NCBI RefSeq assembly: GCF_017591425.1
Contig: NW_024464918.1
Span: 25,882,001 to 25,946,000 of the forward strand
DNA: 64,000 bases
Source: Ochotona curzoniae
Lineage: Eukaryota; Chordata; Mammalia; Lagomorpha; Ochotonidae
Direction: 5' to 3'
Shown here piece after piece: positions 22,626 to 32,754 of this stretch. The stretch's first letter is position 1; every line of letters begins with the position of its first letter. Both the position numbers and the translations under genes were made by a program. The notes under the pieces were generated by a model. That model had not been told where the DNA came from, searched no databases, and was given only the letters and a program-made list of their open reading frames with translations.

Positions 22626-23012
22626 CCTTTGACTGTGGCTCTCATGGTACTCGCATAGCAATTCTTAGATTCCTTATTTTCAATCTAGATTTCATTTTTC
22701 CAGGCTACCTTTCCTGATACCTCTGCTATGAACTAGGTCAGGTCCTATGACACCGAGTCAGTCCCCATTATGTCCTAATCACAAAATGTCCTTGCTTTGA
22801 ATTGCATATATTACAATCTCTTGTCCTTATTTGAATCATTATCAAATCAGTTCTCCTTCCTCACTTAACTCCCTAGAAGTAGCCATGACTGAGAATTTGT
22901 CATATAATGCATCACAGCTTGCTCTTTCCCATGTGTCTAGCGCCCCAAATAGCCTTGACACAACAGCTGCTCACTACGTGTTAGATGGATGCAGGGTTAG
23001 AAGACAACCTGT
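22626..23012. other. Unassigned sequence
   Basis: No feature recognised. It includes the 5' copy (22999-23010) of the next SINE's target duplication. Confidence 0.5.
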
Positions 23013-23353
23013 TGGGCCCGGCGCAGTGACGCAGTGGTTAAGGTCCTCGCCTTGCACACCCGGGATCCCATATGGCCGCTGGTTCTATCCCAGCAGCCCT
23101 GCTTCCCTTCCAGCTCCCTGCCTGTGGCCCCAGGGGAAGAAGTCGGGGACGGCCCGAAGCTTTGGGTCCCTGTACCCGCATGGGAGACCTGGAAGAGGCT
23201 CCTGGCTTCGGATCGGCATAGTATCGGCCGTGGTGGCTTACTTGGGGAGTGAATTATCGGACGAAAGATCTTCCTCTCTGTCTCTCCTCTCTGTATATCC
23301 GCCTTTCCAATAAAAAATAATAAAAATAAATCTTTAAAACAAATTTAAAAAAA
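23013..23353 (+). mobile_element. Young CSINE
   Basis: Full-length copy starting GGGCCCGGCGCAGTGACGCAGTGG, with a B box GGTTCTATCCC and AATAAAAATAAATCTTT tail. Target duplication AGAAGACAACCT at 22999-23010 and 23354-23365 is perfect. Confidence 0.96.
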
Positions 23354-23521
23354 AGAAGACAACCTATCAGGTAGCAATAGGCAGCCTTTGTGGTGCATCA
23401 GACTTCATAAACAATTGGTCTTGTTTGCTTCTAAAATTATTCTGAAAAGGCAATGTTGCCTATACCCACCCATATGTTATCATAATGATAACTTCAAGCA
23501 TATTGAAAAAAGTTTGTGTTT

Positions 23522-23850
23522 TTTTTTAAAGATTTATTTTTATTATTTTCTTATTGGAAAGGTGGATATACAGAGAGGAGAGACAGAGAGGAAGATCTTC
23601 TGTCTGATGATTCACTCCCCAAGTGAGCGCAAGGGCTGATGCTATGCCGATCCGAAGCCAGGAGCCTCTTCCAGGTCTCCCACGCGGGTGCAGGGTCCCA
23701 AAGCTTTGGGCCGTCCTCGACTGCTTTCCCAGGCCACAAGCAGGGAGCTGGAAGGGAAGCAGGGCTGCCGGGATTAGAACCGGTGCCCATATGGGATCCC
23801 GGGCGTGCAAGGCGAGGACCTTAACCACTTGCGCCACCACGCCAGGCCCA
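23522..23850 (-). mobile_element. Young CSINE, reverse orientation
   Basis: Near-consensus reverse copy. Perfect target duplication AAAAAAGTTTGTGTTT at 23506-23521 and 23851-23866. It lies 168 bases from the forward young SINE in tail-to-tail arrangement. Confidence 0.96.
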
Positions 23851-23866
23851 AAAAAAGTTTGTGTTT

Positions 23867-24224
23867 AAAAACTAAGCCATGGCATCATTCTTTCAATGTA
23901 CCCATTAATCTATTATTACTCCTAATACTTTGATTTGCTTCTGCCATTTGTTCTCAAAAATCAAGAGATGGAAGAAAGGTAGTTGGCCTAGCAGCCTGCA
24001 GAGGGCAGTGTTGGATGTGCTGCTGGGTCCCATCTCGCTGTCCTTCGCTCCTGGTAACAGACTGCATCTACCATTCGGCTGGATGCAGCCGAGAGCTCAG
24101 GGTAGGCAGCCGAGCCCTGCGATCTCTAGTATGGGTATCTGCATGGTGAATTAGTCATGCCAAAGTGGTTCTAGTGAGAACGAAGACTGGAACTGCAAAC
24201 AAATAAAAACTTCATATGTCCTCC
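23867..24224. other. Unassigned sequence
   Basis: No gene or repeat recognised. Confidence 0.5.
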
Positions 24225-24480
24225 CCTTCAAATAAGTGACACACAGCGAGAAAGCCTCCATCCACTGTTTTACTTCCCAACTGCCTGCAACAGGCAGGGC
24301 CAGGCCAGGGGTTATGCCTGGAGCTGGGTCTCAGTCTGGGTCTTCCATGCGAGTGGCAGTGGTGCAAGCCTGATGCCTGCTGAGAAATGCATTAACAGGG
24401 AGTGGGACTTGAACCCAGGGATAGAATATGGGAAGCAAGCATTCTGAGCAGCACTTTAACCACGTTGCCACGTCTTTCCC
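24225..24480 (-). mobile_element. Old SINE, reverse orientation
   Basis: 'cttcaaataagtgacacaca', 'gggtcttccatgcgagtggc', 'agaaatgcattaacagggag' and 'tgggacttgaacccaggg' are in the order of a reversed, older C-repeat type. Confidence 0.75.
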
Positions 24481-25070
24481 AGACTCTAGGACAGGGAAAC
24501 AATGGAGAAATCTAAGCAGTTTGCAGCCTCTGTGGCAGGAGAGCAGAGTGGCCAGAGAGAGCCTAGCCTGCCGTCAATCACATAGCCCAAAACTCTGACA
24601 TCACCCCCAGACTCTCCGAGGCTCAGCTTCCCAGGCTGTCAGACAGGGGAGGTGTTGCCTTGCTGACGAGGATAATCTCAAGAGACAACGCAAGAAACAC
24701 ACTGAGCACATGAATGGGAGTTTCTAAGAGATCAGTGACTTCACAGTGATGACAATGAAGATGGCCATGTTGAATGGACACTAGATCAAGCATGACTGCT
24801 TCCAGATTTTCCTTCATGTGCAAGGACGAAGAATCTGAGTGAAAACAACAACAACAACAACAAAAACAAGCTGTATTGTTAGTTTTACCAGCCCTGGAGG
24901 CAGACCCAGAAACAGCTATGGCAAGAGAGCGGATCAGAGGGCACAGTGGAGAGCCAGGCTCCACAGCAGGGCTGGGTGGCCCTTTCAGCGCCTATCTGTG
25001 TCTCAGATAGGGTGGATGGCAGCTACAGGACTCACAGACACTGCCTGATCTCAGACATTAAAAAAAAATG
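24481..25070. other. Unassigned sequence with a short (CAA)n
   Basis: No gene recognised. An ACAACAACAACAACAACAA run begins near 24843. Confidence 0.5.
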
Positions 25071-25388
25071 GGGGCCTGGTGTGATGGCTCAGTGGTTAAA
25101 TTCTCACCATGCACATGCTAGAATCCCGTATGGATGCAGGTTCATGTTCTGACTGCTCCACTTCCCATCCAGCTCTATCTGTGGCCCAGAAAAGCAGTGG
25201 AGAATGGCCTAGGGCCTTGGGACCCTGTACCCACATGGAAGCCCAGGAGGAGGCTCCTGGCTCCTGGCTTGGAATAGGCTCAGCTCCAGCATTTGGGGAG
25301 TGGGCCAGCAGATGCAGGATCTTCTTCTCTGTCTCTCTTCTCTGTTAAGTCTGCTTTTCCAATAAAAATAAATGAATCTTTTTTTAAA
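25071..25388 (+). mobile_element. CSINE
   Basis: Forward copy: GGGGCCTGGTGTGATGGCTC head, 'ttgggaccctgtacccacat' body, 'ttttccaataaaaataaatg' end. Moderately diverged. Confidence 0.9.
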
Positions 25389-25499
25389 AGAAGAGTTTTT
25401 TTTTCCATACATTCATTCCCTGCAAAACTTGAAAATGGTGATGATCAACTAGTTGGAAAAAACCTGTTAAGTCCGAGAAATTCGTTGAATACTAAAAGT

Positions 25500-26303
25500 G
25501 AGGCCTGAAGAAAAAAAAAAAAGGCAAGGCTTGGAGCAAGCCCTTTTTCCCCAAGCCCACCCCAGCCGGTCAGCCTGCACAGGGAAAGGTCAACAGCGCT
25601 GGCTCTGGGTGCGGGCAGCATGGATAGAGCTAGGAAGCGATACTGCTTCGTTCACCTGGCGGCTGTCCAGCCCCCAAATAGATTCTGCGTCCAGTCCAAA
25701 AATAAGATCACATGAGAGAGGGAGAAATAAATACACAAGCGCTTGTCCTTGGGCTTTCTGTGCATGCCAGGGTCAGCCACGCTTGGAGGAGCCCAAGCGA
25801 GTGGCCCTTCATGCCACCTGGCTGCCTCAGGTTCCAAGAGGCCCGCTGGAGTGAGTGTGGAGGCTCGTTTGGTCCAGCCCTTCCCAGGAGCTCCCCTCAC
25901 CCACCCCAGGAAGGGAGTAGGAGAGGGAGCACAAGTGGACCCTCCAGGCTGGCAGCTCAGGGCATCGCCCCTGTCGTGAAGGACACCCCTGCTGATGCGG
26001 ATGGGAAATCCCTTCTCCTGCAGCTGGCTGCCTGCAGCTCCCAGGCGGCTGCTGTGAACGCTGCCCCGGAGCCTAGACACAGAGGTGAGTGTGTGTTGGT
26101 GGCCAGGTACCCCACTCCTGCAGAGCATCATCCGCTTAGCTTCACGCTCGCTCTCCGCTCTCACACTCGTGCCCACCTGCACCTGCCTTCCTGCCCGGCT
26201 CTGTCTGACTGTGTGGTGGCTTCGGTCTGTACAAGGCAGGCTACAGCACAGTGCTCCTGTCCTCCCTCTGCCTGGAGGCCAGTGCTCCCAGGAGAAACTT
26301 TCT
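25500..26303. other. GC-rich unassigned stretch
   Basis: GC-rich with scattered CpG and overlapping open frames on both strands (up to 200 codons), none with a recognised domain. It contains the weak candidate exon at 26024-26084 and ends at the composite insertion. Confidence 0.4.
26024..26084 (+). other. Weak candidate exon, 61 bp
   Basis: A pyrimidine tract and acceptor 'cccttctcctgcag' precede it, and a strong donor 'agag|gtgagt' follows it at 26085. It lies in GC-rich sequence. Such pairs occur by chance in tens of kilobases, and no flanking exons can be named, so this is only a candidate. Confidence 0.15.
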
Positions 26304-26390
26304 CTGGAAGTTAATTGGATGCACTTAACTGAGCACCTGCTGTGTGTTGGACACCACAGAGAGGGCTGGAGATGAAGTTACATTTTTTTC
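26304..26390. repeat. Inverted copy of 28021-28107 (87/87)
   Basis: Read base by base, these 87 bases are the exact reverse complement of 28021-28107. The match stops abruptly on both sides. It is the first segment of a composite insertion. Confidence 0.95.
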
Positions 26391-26424
26391 GGATCGGCAT
26401 AGCATTTTACATTTTTTCAGCAGA
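26391..26424. other. Junction filler with SINE scrap
   Basis: Begins GGATCGGCATAG, a 12-base word of the young CSINE body; 15 bases match (TTCGGATCGGCATAG) if the preceding TTC is counted. It continues with about 22 bases of unclear origin and sits between the inverted and direct copied segments. Confidence 0.75.
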
Positions 26425-26514
26425 TTCCTCTACCAAAATGACGCATCTAACAAGCACCAGCCTTGTGCTGCATTCCCTGTGAGGCCTGGTGTGACCTCAC
26501 AGACTTTCTCTGAA
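26425..26514. repeat. Direct copy of 27827-27916 (89/90)
   Basis: Ninety bases match 27827-27916 in the same orientation with a single difference (A at 26499, G at 27901). Both edges are abrupt. The nearly identical short open frame in the two copies is a consequence of the DNA copy, not evidence of coding. Confidence 0.95.
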
Positions 26515-26532
26515 GGTCTATTAGGTCTATTA
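26515..26532. repeat. Tandem 9-bp duplication
   Basis: GGTCTATTA occurs twice in a row directly after the copied segment, a likely local scar of the same event. Confidence 0.8.
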
Positions 26533-27826
26533 GTGGGGCAGCAGGAAGTGAATCCCACCAAGTGACTTCGCATCTTTGTGGAATCCAAGATATTTATCAG
26601 GAAACCATTATATAAATTCCATTATGACAGTTACTGCTTCTTGCTTCTAAAAGGTGCAAGATGAGATAGGAAACAAAAGGATGTCAGCAGATTCCTTGAC
26701 ATTGGGTAAAAGAGGAAAAAAACAGTCTCCAACCTCTCTACCCTTCCCTCTCTGACTTCTGAGAGCCCTGCATGAGACTCCTGACACATCTCAAAATGCT
26801 TGGTTGACAAGAAGAATGCCAAGGGTTTAGGAGGAAGGGTGGCTCTGTGAGAAGAGCCCAGGGACAAAGAGGAGAAATGCGGTGGTCCTGGACTGCCCCT
26901 TCGGTGTCTCTGCTTTGTGGCAGACAGCACATGTCTCCACAGCTTTGTAAGAAGTACAGGTGCCACAGTCACATATACAGGCATGTTGTTCCTCTGGACA
27001 CGGCCTGCTCCTGTCCTCTGGACTACACACCACTCCCCACCACCCCCACCATGCTGGGAAGCAGCCAACAAGAGCGAAGTCATTCCTGGGCTAAGTCATG
27101 ATTCCTGCAGTAAGCAGACACTGGGAGACTTAGACAAAGAGAAGGCAGTTGTTGCTCATGGCCCCAAAAGGGCCAAGGTATGAGAGCATGCAGTGTCTGG
27201 TGTGCCAGTGAGGGCTTCCAACATCTGTCTCCACTTCTCGGTGTGGCATCCCAAGTCAGGCTACTGCCAGGAAGATGTCACCTGACTGTGGGGACATGGT
27301 AGCTGACACCCTACCTGCATTGCCAGTCTGCAAGAGCAGGTGCTCCCTGCTTCCAGGAGTGCTCGAGTCTCAGGGTCCCATTTCAGGGCACCAGTGTGGG
27401 TACTGGGCCTGTCCCTGCCGTGGTGCTGTAGTCATCCCCATCCCAAATCACACAGACTATAAGCAATGAAGGAAAGGCTGGCTCCCCACAGGCAAGGAAG
27501 GGGCTCGGCCCGGGAGAAGGGCATGACACAGCATGGCCAGGGCCAATGGCTGCTACCACGCTACTTGTTTGTGACTGAGAATTAAGCTTCATCCCCTTCC
27601 TTCCTCTTCTGTTCCACTAACATTGACCATTGACACAGTTCTCTCTGCATGCCCCAAAGACTCCATGTCATGTCAAACCTAGAGACCCTCAAAGAGTGGG
27701 GAAGATACCTGAGGGTTGAGCTCTAGCTCAGACCCCAAATCAGCTACCATGCCCAGGTCCCCAGGTTGTCGATGCTTGTTTGGGTCTCCCTCTCCCTCTC
27801 CCCTACCTCCCTGGTCCTGCTCCCCC
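26533..27826. other. Unassigned sequence between copies
   Basis: About 1.3 kb separating the composite insertion from its matching loci. No gene or repeat recognised. Confidence 0.5.
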
Positions 27827-27916
27827 TTCCTCTACCAAAATGACGCATCTAACAAGCACCAGCCTTGTGCTGCATTCCCTGTGAGGCCTGGTGTGACCTC
27901 GCAGACTTTCTCTGAA
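27827..27916. repeat. Matching locus of the direct copy
   Basis: Partner of 26425-26514; probable donor, because its partner in the insertion is fused to a differently oriented segment. Confidence 0.85.
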
Positions 27917-28020
27917 CCTGGCTCACACTGATTACCAGGGCTGCAGCCTAGAATCCATTCACACCTTTAGAACTCCATGTATCTTTGTTTCTCTCTCATC
28001 TTGAATTTAAGTTTGCTGGA

Positions 28021-28107
28021 GAAAAAAATGTAACTTCATCTCCAGCCCTCTCTGTGGTGTCCAACACACAGCAGGTGCTCAGTTAAGTGCATCCAATTAA
28101 CTTCCAG
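28021..28107. repeat. Matching locus of the inverted copy
   Basis: Partner of 26304-26390; probable donor. Its 'ccaacacacagcaggtgctc' word resembles the reverse of a MIR or L2 end, so the donor may lie in an old repeat. Confidence 0.85.
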
Positions 28108-28149
28108 CTGACCTACAAAGTTTAGGGTGGATGGCTGTATTGCTCAGTT

Positions 28150-28370
28150 TTTAGAATAATTATTATTAGTGTAAATACCAGACTGCACTTGGAATGTGTG
28201 CTGGGGTCCCTCTATGCCTCACCTCATCACAAACCTATGAAGCAAACACTCCTGCTACCCCATTTGATTAGAGGGAAATAGAATTTCATAGAATGAAGTC
28301 ACTAGTCCTAGACTAACATCTGGTGGCGATGTTAGGATGATAATCTTGGCTTTCCCACTGCCTGACTAAA
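28150..28370 (+). mobile_element. MIR fragment
   Basis: 'cctcacctcatcacaaacct', 'atgaagcaaacactcctgct', 'accccatttgattagaggga' and 'gaagtcactagtcctagac' follow the MIR middle and 3' path in diverged form. Confidence 0.6.
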
Positions 28371-30043
28371 GAGCAAGGGACCTGGGGCGTTGGTCAGGGC
28401 TCTGGAGGAAGCTCAGCCGCTGCAGGGTCCTCCTCTGCCACCTGCACTCCTGTGGTCACCAGGAGCTGGGGTGGTGTATGACTGTCAGGGTTCTTATTAG
28501 ATTTTACCCAGGTTGAGGGGTCATGCTCCTGCTCCAGAGGCCAGGGGAAAATCAAGGGAGCAGGGACCTCACAGAAGGAGGTACCCCTGAGGCTCTTAGG
28601 GCTCTAGATGCTTTCTAATTAAATGGAGTTGGGATGGTTTTTGGTGAAACTGCTGGAGGGCAGGCTTTGGAATTCAGGCTTTAGATCACTAGTCACTAGA
28701 TGTGACCCTGCCCCATCTCCTGCCCTTACCAGGGGTGATTGGGCCCTCTCCCTCAGAAGATGGCTGGAGGGATTTGAAAGACAATGAAATTCCGGATCTC
28801 AAAGGACATCAGAAGGTTGTGGAAATGGCATTTCTGACATCACACCTACACATCAAGCCATGGCTGAACAGTCCCCTAGGTACTGGTGGCACACTGGACC
28901 CCAGGGCAACCTCTTTCTTTGAGGCTCCCTAGCTAGTGTCCCCAAAGGGCACATTATGTTTGATTTGTGTTGCTGCATGGGGTCTCACCATGTTCACCAA
29001 GAGACCAAAGGGCTAAAGCTCTCTCCTCTCCTGATGGTACAACCAAGGCCCAGGGAGGTCATGTGGTGCCCCCACATGATACACAAAGTCCTGCAGAAGG
29101 ATCAGAAGAGCAGTGAAGTGTTGGGACTACATGCTTGGTGGTAATCTTTGGAAGAATCAGAGAAAAATCACCTTCAGACTCAAGAGAAAAGAACGCCTTC
29201 AGAGCAGCATCCATTCCTGGCATCCCAGCCCAGCAAACCAGACAGGTGCATTGCTGATGCTTGGACAGAGTGCACTGTGTCTCCGTGGCGGGGTGGTGGT
29301 GGTGTTATTATTCTGAGCAATAATAGGCGGGGGTGGGGGGACCCTGAAGATACCTTGCTAGGGAAGCTGTCCACCCTGTGTGACATCATTTACAGGAAAT
29401 GGCTAGGACGGGAAAATCTACAGACAGAGAAACTTCATTAGTGATTGAGCTAGGCCTGGCAGAAGGCCTATGGAGTGACTGCCAGAAGCCATGGGGGCTC
29501 TTTGAAGTGGATGGTGAAAAAAAAAGTCCCTAAAATTGTAGTGGTGGTGGTGTTGGTGTAGCACGGTGCCAACACCAAAAGCCGCTAATGCACACTGTAA
29601 ATGGGGGGATTGTGGGGACTGAGAAACCCTAAATCGCTCCCTAGTAAAGCCACAGGTGCAGCAACAGGTCCTCTCTGCAGGACCCGGTGCCACTGGGTGC
29701 AGATGAGCTCATCTTTGTCCCACAGAACCTGACTGTGGGCTATGCACACAAGTCCAGTGCCAAGATCACAGATGGAAACCACTAGGATCCACACTAGGTC
29801 TCCCCAGAGGCCATGCTGGGAGGATTTCCCCTTCTGTAGCACAGAGCACTTTTCTCACTCTTGGCTCTGTCATGCTCTAACACTGAAAGCATCAAGAGTA
29901 TAAATCTTATGAACTGATACCTGCCTGTCATGTCTTTCCTTCAGATGTGTCTTTTTACATCTAAATTTTTGATTTTTCAGGATTTTAAAGAACAAACTGG
30001 AGTCCAGATTGAGTTTGTTTGTTTTTGCCAGATGGCGAACAAT
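28371..30043. other. Unassigned sequence
   Basis: About 1.7 kb with no gene or repeat confidently recognised. It includes the G-rich hairpin region near 29285-29340. Confidence 0.45.
29285..29340 (+). other. G-rich tract with a short hairpin
   Basis: 'ggcggggtggtggtggtg', then a perfect 7-bp stem TATTATT/AATAATA with a 6-base loop, then 'ggcgggggtgggggg'. The G runs could form a G-quadruplex. Confidence 0.4.
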
Positions 30044-30361
30044 TTTTTTAAAGATTTATTTATTTTTATTGGAAAGGCTGATATGTAGAGAGAAGAAGAT
30101 ACAGAGAGAAAGATCTTCCATCTGCTGATTTACTCCCCAAATGGTCACAATAGCTGGAGATGAGCTGATCCAAAGCCAGGAGCCAAAAGCTTTGTGTGGG
30201 TCTCCCAAGTGGATGCAGGGTCTCAAGGCTTTGGGCCTCCTCTACTGCTTTCCCAGGCCACAAGCAGGGAGCTGGAGTAGCTGGCACATGAACCAGCACC
30301 CATGCAAGATTCAGGTGCATGCAAAGCAAGGATGTAGCTACTAGGGTATTGTACTGGGTTC
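30044..30361 (-). mobile_element. CSINE, reverse orientation
   Basis: 'aaagatttatttatttttat' to 'gggtattgtactgggttc', with the central 'ctgctttcccaggccacaag' and 'cagggagctgg' words. Moderately diverged. Confidence 0.88.
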
Positions 30362-30456
30362 AGACTGCCAATGATTAAACCAAGAGTCCTTAACCTTGGT
30401 TCAAGTGAGCTTAGTGTATCTTATAACTTCCTGAAATTCATGTGGGAAAAGTATAG

Positions 30457-30458
<2 letters not shown>

Positions 30459-30497
<39 letters not shown>
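30459..30497. repeat. (GT)n microsatellite, about 19 units
   Basis: Uninterrupted GT array. Confidence 0.95.
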
Positions 30498-30500
<3 letters not shown>

Positions 30501-30540
30501 AAAAATATATTTGGGGAGGGAAATAGGGGTTTAGATATTA

Positions 30541-30852
30541 TAAGATTTTAAAAATTTATTTGAAACAAGAATTAAAGAGAGATGAAGAGACAAAGATCTT
30601 TCATCTGCCAGCTCCTTCCCCAACTGGCCTTAACTGTCAGGACTGGGCCAACCAAACCCAGGAACCAGGAGCTTTTCTGGGACTCCCAGGTAGGTGCAGG
30701 TCCAAGCTCTTGGGCCATTTTCTGCTGCTTTCTCGGGGCTTTACCAAGGGGCTGGATCAGAAGTGGAGCAGCTAGAACTTGAACCAGTGCCCATATGGGA
30801 TGCCAACATTGCAGGTGGTGGCTTTATCCACTATGCCACAATCCTGGCCCTG
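30541..30852 (-). mobile_element. CSINE, reverse orientation
   Basis: 'aatttatttgaaacaagaat', 'ctgggactcccaggtaggtg', 'agcagctagaacttgaacca', 'gtgcccatatgggatgccaa' and 'atgccacaatcctggccc' match a reversed older C-repeat over its full length. Confidence 0.88.
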
Positions 30853-31351
30853 ATCTTGTCAGATTTTGAAGCAGGTCTGTGACTTTGAAAAACCACAAGG
30901 CTTTCTACATCTCCTAACATGCCTGGGATCCAGGCCGATTGGTGATGTAAATATTAGCTTACAGGACAGCTCTTATGCCCTCACAGTTGGAGGACTAAGG
31001 GACACTCCTGGGAAGGCTCTTGGTCATGAGTCACGTGAAAGTCATAATACCTTGCGGCTCTGTATTTTGCTGAGACAAAGCGAAGGGAACCACTTTCCCC
31101 AGATTCCTTGGGGCGCCTACAGAGCTCCTCCATTTTAATTGGGGAGCTGATACATCGGTTTTGCTGAGCACATGGGGTCTTTTTTGTCACAAATACTTTA
31201 TGGAGGCTTAGAGTTCAATAGGCACAAGCCAGCAGGAAACTGAAAACCAAACTGCTGTCACAGACTGGGTGGCAAAAGCCCTTGGGCACAGAGTCATACA
31301 AGTAAGTAACAAATACACCTGCTGCCCCCTCTGTGTGCCAGACCTGGTCCA
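30853..31351. other. Unassigned sequence
   Basis: No gene or repeat recognised. Confidence 0.5.
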
Positions 31352-31518
31352 CAACAGAGGCTCTCACCATGGTCCCTGCAGCAGGAACACCAGCATAGCT
31401 GTGGTGGTTCCACCCATACCCACTGGGTTATAAACTCAGCAGTGAGGAGGGCTTGGTACTTTGCAGTCTAACAAACCCTTCAAGTGACTTGATGCACACT
31501 AAAGTTTGAGCACCACTG
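31352..31518 (+). mobile_element. MER20 DNA transposon (hAT-Charlie)
   Basis: 'aggctctcaccatggtccct', 'gcagcaggaacaccagcata', 'aaacccttcaagtgacttga' and 'tgcacactaaagtttgagca' with terminal 'ccactg' follow MER20, including its right end. MER20 copies are known to act as regulatory elements in uterine stroma of some mammals; nothing here shows function. Confidence 0.75.
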
Positions 31519-31559
31519 GGCTAGGTCTCGGGGATAGTATGACAAAAGGACACACACTT

Positions 31560-32100
31560 GTATGGTAGTAGGAGATAGCAAGCATGCAAGTAACCATCTA
31601 ATAAACATGACAGTTTTTCAAATCCTAGGTTATAAGCATGGTCCTGTGAGGCAGCATGTTGAGAAGCTGATGACAACAGGTGGTCAAGGTGGAGGTCATC
31701 TGAGTTGAGACTAGAATGCTAAGAAGGAGCCAGCCATGCAAAAAATCCAGGGACAGACAATGATTGTACTCATTCTGGGCAAAAGAAATAGCAAGGTCAA
31801 AGGCCCCGTGGCAAGTCTCACGCTGGTCAGAGTGAGAAGAAACAGTGTGCCTGCATCGAGACGCAGTGCACAGGAGTGACCTGGGAGAGGGAGAGGTGGC
31901 CTGGGTTCTCGGTGCAAGGGAAAGGTACCAGGCAATTTGGAACAGAAAGGAGCACAATCAGACTGATGTCTTTGCTTGATCCTCCTGGAATGCACTGTAG
32001 GAGCAAAGGAGGACAGCTAGAAGAATACAGCAATAATCTAGGCAAAACGTACTGATGCCTGGCTAGACTAGGTCATTGTGCAAAAAATTCTGTTGAGTGA
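31560..32100 (-). mobile_element. L2 fragment, reverse orientation
   Basis: 'gaaatagcaaggtcaaaggc', 'gtaccaggcaatttggaaca' and 'ctagaagaatacagcaataa' followed by 'tctagg' correspond to the reverse strand of L2 ORF2 (consensus 'cagcaagtgcaaaggccctg' and 'gctattgcagtaatccagg'). Highly diverged and not coding. Confidence 0.55.
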
Positions 32101-32394
32101 AAGAAAAACCAAAGAATTGTGCAGGACAGTGTGCACAGAAAATGGTTCTCTAGCAGAAGTATGCTGGAGGCTGCAAAGGCACCCTTCTGCCCAGCCCCAC
32201 ACTCAAAGGTAACAGTGCTTCTCTATGAAGAGCAGAGGTACAATGGTGCACTGCTCTATGCCTTGTGCATTTTAATTATGTGTGAGGAAGCTTCAAGAGC
32301 TTCATGCAAAAAGGAGATTAAGGCAGTGCAATTTTCCATAACCTTTAGAATCCTTCTACGTGAATATTCTGTTTTCCTTTAAATATTTTATAAC
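32101..32394. other. Unassigned sequence
   Basis: Nothing recognised. Confidence 0.5.
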
Positions 32395-32690
32395 AGGGGC
32401 TGACTTTATAGCCCAACTAGTAAAGCCATTGTCTATGATGTTGACATTCCATATGCATGCCAGTCTATTTTCTGGCTGCTCCACTTCTGATCCAGCTTCC
32501 TGCTAATGCACCTGGGAAAGCAGTGTAAGATGGCCCAAGTGCTTGGATTCCTACCACCTATGCAGGAGACCCAGATGAAGCTCCTGGTTCCCAGCTGTGA
32601 CTCAGCCCAGAAAATCTGGCTGTTGTGGCCATCTGGGGAGGGAACCAGTAGATGGAAGATTTCTAACTATTTTCAAAATAAATAAATCAG
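32395..32690 (+). mobile_element. Old CSINE
   Basis: GGGGCTGACTTTATAGCCC head, 'ggctgctccacttctgatcc', 'gcacctgggaaagcagtgta', 'agatggcccaagtgcttgga' and 'caaaataaataaatc' tail. Confidence 0.88.
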
Positions 32691-32699
32691 CTTCTAGAA

Positions 32700-32703
<4 letters not shown>

Positions 32704-32751
<48 letters not shown>
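32704..32751. repeat. (TG)n microsatellite, about 23 units
   Basis: Long TG array a few bases after the SINE tail, interrupted near its end. Confidence 0.93.

Positions 32752-32754
<3 letters not shown>

Noticed and set aside
26425..27916. Repeated peptide SLYQ/FLYQNDASNKHQPC in two places, suggesting a duplicated exon
   Set aside because: It follows from the 90-base DNA copy; there are no splice signals at the copy edges and the frames close soon after.
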